Below are positions 48,608-53,472 of a stretch of DNA of 53,472 bases, piece after piece. The first letter of the stretch is position 1; the number at the start of each line of letters is the position of its first letter. Position numbers and translations under genes: made by a program. The stretch is from a virus. Location of the stretch: positions 1 to 53,472 of the IMG/VR virus record IMGVR_UViG_3300025930_000004, one strand, 5' to 3'. A model generated the notes under the pieces. The model did not search any database. It saw nothing but the letters and a program-made list of their open reading frames with translations, and was not told the origin of the DNA.

Positions 48608-48828
48608 GGCCTCACCATCCCCGGCAGCCGCACGCCTATCGAATAGGCCAGTTCTACCGTTTCCCGCCTGCACAGCCAGCGTTGCGCCGGGCGGCTCAAT
48701 CGAGCCTCTTTTTTCTTGGCATCCCGCCACGCCTGCAACAGCACAGCGCAGAGTAGCAGGCGGTAGTTCTCGGATACAGGGTCGGCGGTGTAGGTTGGCC
48801 CTCCGGTGAGGTTGTGGGTTGTGATCAT
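48604..48828 (-). CDS. Hypothetical basic protein
   Basis: A 74-residue protein beginning at ATG 48828, which overlaps the TGA of the Rmf-like gene. A helix (about 20-36, with AWRDAKKKEARL) and a basic middle are visible. A longer start at 48960 is in frame but would overlap the Rmf-like gene widely, so the short form is preferred. Not recognised. Confidence 0.5.
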   Translation of the reverse strand: MITTHNLTGGPTYTADPVSENYRLLLCAVLLQAWRDAKKKEARLSRPAQRWLCRRETVELAYSIGVRLPGMVRP

Positions 48829-49040
48829 GGTTGCGCCGTCACTTTCGGATGATAGCCCCAACTGGACGGTGGCCCCAGGTCCGTTCCGTTTACTTCCCAG
48901 AAACGTTCCCACCATCCGCCGCACCAAACCTTTTCCCATTCGGTGTATGGATAGGGGCATTGCGCGGCGTTCAGCCCCCTGTCGTAACCTTTGCGCCCGT
49001 CCTGATGGGCGACGGATTTGGTCAGTCTCTTTCCGCTCAC
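48825..49040 (-). CDS. Rmf/CrpP-like small protein
   Basis: A 71-residue protein starting with GTG 49040. GRKGYDRGLNAAQCPYPYT followed by W-x-x-GWW resembles the ribosome modulation factor / CrpP fold: Gly, Asn, Pro-Tyr and the W-x-x-G-W end are aligned. Rmf pairs ribosomes into inactive dimers; CrpP relatives occur on plasmids and phages. Direct homology is not proven, but the motif order is distinctive. It could tune host translation. Confidence 0.55.
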   Translation of the reverse strand: MSGKRLTKSVAHQDGRKGYDRGLNAAQCPYPYTEWEKVWCGGWWERFWEVNGTDLGPPSSWGYHPKVTAQP

Positions 49041-49135
49041 GGTTTAGCCCCCAAACGACACGCCGCCCAGACGACCAGGCCAGCGAGTGAACCCAACACG
49101 AAGTAAATGATTGCGGCGGCGAGTAGAATTGTCAT
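49037..49135 (-). CDS. Tiny single-helix membrane peptide
   Basis: A 32-residue peptide with one hydrophobic helix (about 2-26). GGTGGGGGC precedes ATG 49135. GTGA-type and ATGA-type overlaps with both neighbours show a tight operon. Confidence 0.5.
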   Translation of the reverse strand: MTILLAAAIIYFVLGSLAGLVVWAACRLGAKP

Positions 49136-49344
49136 GCCCCCACCGTCTCTTTCTCCACCGTCTGCACGATAGCCGGCCTCTCGCCAGGATAGGCAGCGTC
49201 AAATGCCTCTCGGCTCTCGAATGCTGGCAGAAAGCCGATGCTGCCATCCGGCGACTTCATATCCACCGTGACAGAAAACGGCAAATTCGCCGTCAACTCT
49301 ATCGACTCCCATGCGATGACCGCCATGCGCATGTAGTAGGTCAT
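49132..49344 (-). CDS. Hypothetical small protein
   Basis: A 70-residue alpha/beta protein with no recognised domain. It follows the helicase loader gene with an ATGA overlap and GGCGGGAG before its ATG at 49344, so it is co-translated with replication genes. Confidence 0.55.
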   Translation of the reverse strand: MTYYMRMAVIAWESIELTANLPFSVTVDMKSPDGSIGFLPAFESREAFDAAYPGERPAIVQTVEKETVGA

Positions 49345-50216
49345 ACTCCCGCCTTCGCCGGCTGGCTGTCATCCCACTGGTTGAACGGTCGCATATCCGG
49401 CCCGGCCAGGTTGACCACCTGCGCCCGGCCATCCTGCAAGCGCGAAAACACGTCACCCGGTAGGCGCTCCAGCTTGGCATTGGTCGCCAAGAGCGTCAAC
49501 AGGTTTCCCATGCTGCGCCAGCGTTCGTCAATCAAGCGGCTGAAGCGCTCAAGCGCCCACTCGGTTGTATTGAACTTTTCGAGTTCATCCACGGCCAGCA
49601 CTTCGGCGCTGGTGAGCAGGTTCCAGCGTTCGTCTATGTCCAGCTCTGCGCCTGGTTTGTACGCTTGGCGTAGATGGTCCATTAGATGCGCCGTGGTTGC
49701 GTAGACGGCGGGTATACCAGCGTTGCGGGCCTTGTTGACTGCGCAGGTAAGCAATTCGGTTTTGCCCATCCCCCAGCCGCCGGTAAGGGTAATCATCCCT
49801 CTACGCTTCGTAATCGCCTCCGTGACCGCCTGATATGCCCTGCGGTTGTCATCTGAGATCACAAAGTTCTCAAACTTGCGCAGCCGTTCGTCCGGCTGCA
49901 AACCGTCAATCTTCAGCAGGTGCTGGCGGCGCCGCTCGGCAAAATCATGCGCCTTGCACTCACAGGGAAACACCTTACCGAACTCTGGATGCTTCGGGTT
50001 ATCGGTCGTATACACCCAGCCCATGTCCCGGCAACGGTGGCAGGTATAACCCACCACGAACACCGGCGGATTAGGCTGGGGGGATGTGGCGACCGTTGCG
50101 GGATTGCTGCTCGGCAAGCTCAGCGGCACGCTGATTGGCGTTGGCTTTGAATCGCTCACGGAAATAGGCGGCTTGTTCGGGGCTGACGGTAACGCTGGTG
50201 CTGTTTGCTTGCTCAT
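49341..50216 (-). CDS. DnaC-like replicative helicase loader
   Basis: A 291-residue AAA+ ATPase. A disordered Pro/Ser-rich N-terminus (1-50), a Cys-rich segment (Cys59, 62, 85, 87: likely zinc), the Walker A motif GGWGMGKT (146-153), Walker B VLAVDE (206-211), and the sensor-like LLATN follow. DnaC/DnaI-type loaders place the replicative helicase on the origin. It begins inside the 3' end of the initiator gene (146 bases overlap), the same order as lambda O and P or the DnaD/DnaC pair. Confidence 0.85.
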   Translation of the reverse strand: MSKQTAPALPSAPNKPPISVSDSKPTPISVPLSLPSSNPATVATSPQPNPPVFVVGYTCHRCRDMGWVYTTDNPKHPEFGKVFPCECKAHDFAERRRQHLLKIDGLQPDERLRKFENFVISDDNRRAYQAVTEAITKRRGMITLTGGWGMGKTELLTCAVNKARNAGIPAVYATTAHLMDHLRQAYKPGAELDIDERWNLLTSAEVLAVDELEKFNTTEWALERFSRLIDERWRSMGNLLTLLATNAKLERLPGDVFSRLQDGRAQVVNLAGPDMRPFNQWDDSQPAKAGV

Positions 50217-51120
50217 TAGATTCCTTGCTCAAAATACCAAACTCGCGACGGCCGTTGCTTGCAGTGCCAGGGCGCCCAGGTGGGCCACCAGCACGATACC
50301 AATCCAGATGGCCAAATGTCCTCCAGCCATCGCCGTAAAGCTCTGACCATCGTTCGCATATCGTTCGCCATAGCGCCAAGTCGGTCGCCGTTTCTCGAAT
50401 CATCGCCATCTGGCGGCTAGTCATTGACCGGGCGGTGTATTCTCTCAGAATCCAGTAGGCGTCAATCCCGGTTCCCGGCTTTACCAGCCTACCCGGTGCA
50501 GCCGTTCCCGCGTCAACCTCAGCAGCGCCATTCGCATAGTTACTCTTTTGGCGTTTTTGCATGTCCAACTCTGTTGGCGGGTTGGGTAACTCCAAATCAA
50601 TAACAGGTGTTGGCACAGTGGGGGGGGGCTGTGCGACCTTGACGGCTGGCGGTTGCGTGATAACGGGATCAAGATACTCTCTCGCGGTTGTAGTTGGTTC
50701 TGTTGTTGTAGTTGGTTCTATATATAGAGAGGATGTCGAAACTTGCACCCTTTCTTCGTCGTAACTTGCACCCTTTCCGTTGAAACTTGCACCCTTTTGA
50801 ACGCCAGAACCCTGCAAGACTTGCACCCTTTTGGCATCAAACCCTGCAAGACTTGCACCCTTTAGTATCAGGCGGTATGTAACGACATGGCCGCGTCCGT
50901 CGCCGCCTGATACCTGTTCGATGTGTTGGCCTTCGATAAGGTTTTGGATGGCGTATTGGGTGGCACGAATCGATAGGCCGGCTTCGCGGGCGATAGTTTC
51001 TTGTCCTGGCCAAGCCAGGCCGCTATCGTCCGCATAATCAGCCAGGATAGACAGCACATGCCGGGCGCTGCGCCGGGGGCCATTATAGGAACGCACAAGA
51101 TCACGGTACTTTCTACCCAT
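50071..51120 (-). CDS. Replication initiator with winged-helix domain and internal origin
   Basis: A 349-residue protein. The first 85 residues form a winged-helix (ARHVLSILADYADDSG; TIAREAGLSIRATQYAIQNL), typical of phage initiators. The middle (85-200) is low complexity and is encoded by iteron DNA plus a TTTTEPTTT segment. The C-terminal part, with WRTFGHLDW, resembles DnaD-like or O-type partner-binding regions. It probably binds the iterons and recruits helicase through the overlapping loader gene. It heads the replication pair. Confidence 0.75.
   Translation of the reverse strand: MGRKYRDLVRSYNGPRRSARHVLSILADYADDSGLAWPGQETIAREAGLSIRATQYAIQNLIEGQHIEQVSGGDGRGHVVTYRLILKGASLAGFDAKRVQVLQGSGVQKGASFNGKGASYDEERVQVSTSSLYIEPTTTTEPTTTAREYLDPVITQPPAVKVAQPPPTVPTPVIDLELPNPPTELDMQKRQKSNYANGAAEVDAGTAAPGRLVKPGTGIDAYWILREYTARSMTSRQMAMIRETATDLALWRTICERWSELYGDGWRTFGHLDWYRAGGPPGRPGTASNGRREFGILSKESNEQANSTSVTVSPEQAAYFRERFKANANQRAAELAEQQSRNGRHIPPA
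50680..50870. other. Probable phage replication origin with five iterons
   Basis: Five exact copies of ACTTGCACCCTTT start at 50741, 50764, 50785, 50819 and 50851, so spacings are 23, 21, 34 and 32, close to two and three DNA turns. The last two are part of an exact 24-base repeat that includes the palindrome TGCAAG-A-CTTGCA. An A/T-rich stretch with TATATATAG lies to the left (50719-50727), suitable for melting. This is the lambda-type origin within the initiator gene. Confidence 0.8.
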
Positions 51121-51123
51121 CGT

Positions 51124-51525
51124 CTACGCCCGCCCTTCCGCCGTCACCGGCTGCATCCGTTGTTGGGCGAACGATGAAAATTCAGCCGCCCAGCAATCGT
51201 CACACAGTTCAGGGTGGTCGTCTGTTCCTTCAGCGCAGCAAACCGTCTTGCCGCATCGGTCGCACGTCCACGGGTCGCCGTAGCAGGGGCCGGGGTGGTC
51301 ACTCTGGCAGCAGGGATTGCGCCCAGGCTGCGCATTGGGCGTCAACAGCGCATCGGGTATCGGCGTGTCCGGCTCGGCTTGCATCAAAAATGTGGTATAG
51401 CCTGCCCTCTCTAGGGATCGCATGTGGAGAACGGTATTGGCGATTCCGCAATGCGTGGCTGTAATACACTCGCCGTTGCGGTCGCCAGCTAGAATCATCC
51501 AACGTTGCGTGTCAATGGGAATCAT
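51124..51525 (-). CDS. Cys-rich zinc-binding candidate
   Basis: A 133-residue protein. Cys and His cluster in the C-terminal half: NPCCQSDHPGPC, WTCDRCGKTVCC and LCDDCW, a ribbon or RING-like arrangement able to bind two zinc ions. The N-terminal part (1-45) is a small alpha/beta domain. The role is unknown; it may be a replication or regulatory accessory. ATGA-type overlap with the upstream gene. Confidence 0.6.
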   Translation of the reverse strand: MIPIDTQRWMILAGDRNGECITATHCGIANTVLHMRSLERAGYTTFLMQAEPDTPIPDALLTPNAQPGRNPCCQSDHPGPCYGDPWTCDRCGKTVCCAEGTDDHPELCDDCWAAEFSSFAQQRMQPVTAEGRA

Positions 51526-51794
51526 GCGGCCACCGCCTCACCACGCAGGGCCGTATTCATCAGGTGTTCAACGTAGGCCAGGCCGGGCTGATTGGGCGTA
51601 TCGTGGAGCAGATGGAGCAGCCAGTCATTTTGGCGCTTGGTGATGTCGAGCGGAATGCGCTTGCTGTAAGTGTCCAGCAGGTCGATAATTTCCAGCATGT
51701 TGAGACAGCTGGTCGGAGTGCGGAGCCTGTATGCCGCTTCATAGGCGGCGGCTAATGCGTTGCGTGGAGTGTTGCTGATGATCGTATTCATCAT
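51522..51794 (-). CDS. Hypothetical helical protein
   Basis: A 90-residue protein with several helices and no known domain. AAAGG lies 6 bases before the ATG at 51794 (a second ATG follows directly). It is the first gene of the replication group after integrase. Between it and integrase, ACACCGC and GCGGTGT form a hairpin (51814-51834). Confidence 0.55.
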   Translation of the reverse strand: MMNTIISNTPRNALAAAYEAAYRLRTPTSCLNMLEIIDLLDTYSKRIPLDITKRQNDWLLHLLHDTPNQPGLAYVEHLMNTALRGEAVAA

Positions 51795-51840
51795 CGGAGC
51801 CTTTCTATGAATCACACCGCTGCAGGGGCGGTGTCCGTCA

Positions 51841-52857
51841 CTATTCGTATCGGCGTGTCCAGGGCAGATGTAGCCTACCCGCTGCCTCTTTCTTCGCCCG
51901 TTCGCCTCGTCGGTCGTATCCGGCGGTCGTGTTGGCGCTGGAGTGGCCCATCAGTTTTTGCACAGTCACCAGGTCCACGCCAGCATCTAGTAAGTCACCT
52001 GCGAAGGTGCGGCGCATGTCGTGCGGGCCAAACGCTTTGACGCCTGCCACTGCCGCCCGGCGCTGTACCATCTTCCAGACTGAGCCCGGCGTGATGGGCC
52101 GATTGATGATGTGCCCGTTGCGGACGGAGCGGAACAGCGGCCCGTCGCCGGAGCCTCGCACATGCAGCCAGTCGGCCATAATGTCGTCAACCGGCGTTGT
52201 GTAAAGCGTGCGCTGCTTTCGTCCTTTGCCGAACACGATCAGTTGGCTGATCTCCCGGCTGTAGTCGGCTAGTTCCAGGTTGGCGATTTCCGCCCTGCGC
52301 AGCCCGCAACAGACGCCCACGCCGATAATTGCCCCATCTCTGGGTCCGGCTGGGCCGGAGTCATCCCGGCAGGTATTCATCAGCGCCGCAATTTCTCCGC
52401 TGGTCAGCGCACGCCCGGCGGCCTGGTCTGGGCCTTCGCCTCGGATAGACGGCACTAGAAGCGCCCGCTGCATCGACTCTGCATCCATCAAGCCGAGTTT
52501 CCATGCTGCCGTCATCACGCCACGCAGCGCAGACATATACTTTCTGCCCGTCGCCGGGCTGTAGTGTTCGGTGAGCTTGGCACGGACAGCGTTGACGTGC
52601 TGCCATTTGAGTTGGTGCCACGGAATCGCCGCCGGGCTGCATTCGCCATTTGTCAGGATGGCGGCAATAACGCCCAACGCAGCGCCCATCGAGCGGCGTG
52701 ACGACTTGCCCAGCCCTGCAAGATAGGCCAGGGTCGGCTGTTCGGCTGCGTGGCTGCTGAGAACTGGCAGTAGCCGGTCGTTCGGTAGTATCTCTACATA
52801 CATTGTCGGAAGGACGGTGAACACGCAATTGACATCGAAACCAATATCCTGTACCAT
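51841..52857 (-). CDS. int: Tyrosine site-specific integrase
   Basis: A 338-residue recombinase. The N-terminal SAM-like DNA-binding region (about 40-130) precedes the catalytic domain: Arg187 in GLRRAEI, Lys in FGKGRKQR (211 or 214), HDMR (His279, Arg282), His305 in MGHSS and Tyr314 in AGYDRRG. It integrates phage DNA between attP and attB. AAGGAG lies 11 bases upstream of the ATG. The adjacent excisionase-like gene completes the module; the attachment site itself was not identified. Confidence 0.9.
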   Translation of the reverse strand: MVQDIGFDVNCVFTVLPTMYVEILPNDRLLPVLSSHAAEQPTLAYLAGLGKSSRRSMGAALGVIAAILTNGECSPAAIPWHQLKWQHVNAVRAKLTEHYSPATGRKYMSALRGVMTAAWKLGLMDAESMQRALLVPSIRGEGPDQAAGRALTSGEIAALMNTCRDDSGPAGPRDGAIIGVGVCCGLRRAEIANLELADYSREISQLIVFGKGRKQRTLYTTPVDDIMADWLHVRGSGDGPLFRSVRNGHIINRPITPGSVWKMVQRRAAVAGVKAFGPHDMRRTFAGDLLDAGVDLVTVQKLMGHSSANTTAGYDRRGERAKKEAAGRLHLPWTRRYE

Positions 52858-52884
52858 TGTGGTGCGCTCCTTTTGGGGTGCTGG

Positions 52885-52923
52885 AAAACCGTCAGGGCTT
52901 TCGCAAGAACTGCTGACGGTTTT
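52885..52923. terminator. Terminator between excisionase and integrase genes
   Basis: AAAACCGTCAG (52885-52895) pairs with CTGACGGTTTT (52913-52923), with T-runs in both directions; CTTTTGGGG and CCCCAAAAG extend it outside (52870-52940). It may limit read-through from the excisionase promoter into integrase. Confidence 0.75.
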
Positions 52924-52977
52924 ATTTTATCCCCCAAAAGTTCAAGGGCCGATAATGAACATTCTAGCCCCATGAAA

Positions 52978-53235
52978 TCATCGTTTTGCGGTCAATTTGG
53001 CAGCCAATTCCTCATCGAAATCAAAGTTGTGTAGCCGGGAAAATCGGCGTAACTCATCGACTGAAATGCGAAAAGTCCCTTGCGGGCCAACACGACGATG
53101 ATCGATAAGTCCCTGCTTGCACCAACGCCAAATATTTTCCCGGCTCTGGCCGATGACCTGGCTAGCCTGGGTTAAAGAAAGTTCTGGCATACAGCGCAGT
53201 CTCATTGATGGGTGCTGCGTAAGCGTTGCAATCAT
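52978..53235 (-). CDS. Excisionase-like HTH protein
   Basis: About 85 residues from ATG 53235. A MerR/excisionase-type helix-turn-helix (LTQASQVIGQSRENIWRWCK, then GPQGTFRIS) is followed by a short helical tail. The -10 box ends 7 bases before ATG 53235, so the mRNA may be leaderless or nearly so. A shorter start at 53190 is possible. Location upstream of integrase supports an Xis role, though a general regulator is an alternative. Confidence 0.7.
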   Translation of the reverse strand: MIATLTQHPSMRLRCMPELSLTQASQVIGQSRENIWRWCKQGLIDHRRVGPQGTFRISVDELRRFSRLHNFDFDEELAAKLTAKR

Positions 53236-53242
53236 GAAATTT

Positions 53243-53271
53243 ATTATAAGCCTGTTCCGGCCAAATTGCAA
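53243..53271 (-). promoter_or_regulatory. Leftward promoter of the excisionase gene
   Basis: Minus strand: TTGCAA (53271-53266), exactly 17 bases, perfect TATAAT (53248-53243). Transcription would start at or next to the first base of the ATG at 53235. Confidence 0.75.
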
Positions 53272-53373
53272 TAGGCAAACATTAAAAACTTGTGAAGAAC
53301 CTATGAAGTTTACCCTACGACATTTTGCGCCGTAGTTGTAACGCCACTAGTGGAATTTTTCACGTACCCTTAG
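53272..53373. other. Gene-free segment joining the non-coding region
   Basis: No gene. It continues through the circular junction into bases 1-860, giving more than 1 kb without coding. A CCACTAGTGG palindrome is at about 53344-53353. Nothing else definite is seen. It may hold attP, which usually lies near the integrase/excisionase genes. Confidence 0.4.
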
Positions 53374-53472
53374 AGGGTTGCGTGGCGTATTATTTGATGG
53401 TACGATATTAGCGCCGGGCTCGTATTCAGCCAGGCACAGGTTTCGACTCGACTTGGGGTCCGGTCAAAACCA
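53374..53472. repeat. Terminal direct repeat, right copy (99 bp)
   Basis: Exact copy of bases 1-99. It should be counted once when closing the circle. Confidence 0.95.

Noticed and set aside
50741-50863. CRISPR array
   Set aside because: Repeats are only 13 bases, spacers are 8-21 bases and lie within a coding gene; iterons explain them better.

Overview
The window looks like one complete, circularised genome of a temperate, long-tailed (siphovirus-like) bacteriophage. Its first 99 bases are repeated exactly as its last 99 bases, so the unique circle is about 53,373 bp. It encodes a tyrosine integrase with an excisionase-like protein, an XRE repressor behind divergent promoters, and a full head and tail gene set. 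The host cannot be read from the sequence. G+C-rich codon use, strong AGGAGG ribosome sites and sigma70-type promoters fit many bacteria. The CHAT/EAD module and the heptad repeats recall multicellular lineages such as Chloroflexota or cyanobacteria, but that is only a guess.

Layout. (1) About 53272 through the junction to 925: about 1.1 kb without genes, rich in hairpins, with three plus-strand promoters and two strong terminators; probably one or more structured non-coding RNAs. (2) 1027-2005, minus strand: repressor operon. (3) 2101-5831, plus strand: early genes including a Sak4-like recombination ATPase. (4) 6037-8010: a CHAT caspase-like protease with a membrane anchor, a four-helix membrane protein and a probable EAD1 adaptor in a tight operon; this is the most unusual cargo. 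(5) 8007-13295: beta-helix spike, an 18-residue repeat protein and other surface or tail proteins. (6) 13305-13896: tiny membrane proteins and a Tat-signal protein. (7) 13896-20879: ParB-methyltransferase, small and large terminase (the large one with an intein), a second methyltransferase, a PD-(D/E)XK-like protein and an orphan Phd-like antitoxin. (8) 21124-28343: portal, MuF, scaffold, decoration, capsid and connectors. (9) 28459-45032: tail terminator, tube, frameshifted chaperones, tape measure, distal tail, spike, third methyltransferase, hub and fibre. Three copies of a heptad-repeat hairpin element and one other tandem-repeat block fill the gaps here. (10) 45049-53235, minus strand: many small membrane or regulatory genes, a DnaC-like loader, an initiator with iterons inside its gene, integrase and excisionase.

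How it works together. The XRE repressor sits between a leftward promoter (2043-2070) and a rightward one (2101-2130). Several early promoters share an extended -10 of the form TGC-TA(T/G). Replication probably follows the lambda O/P plan: the initiator binds iterons inside its own gene and the overlapping gene supplies the helicase loader. Packaging uses TerS/TerL after intein splicing. No endolysin, tRNA, CRISPR array or transposase gene was recognised.
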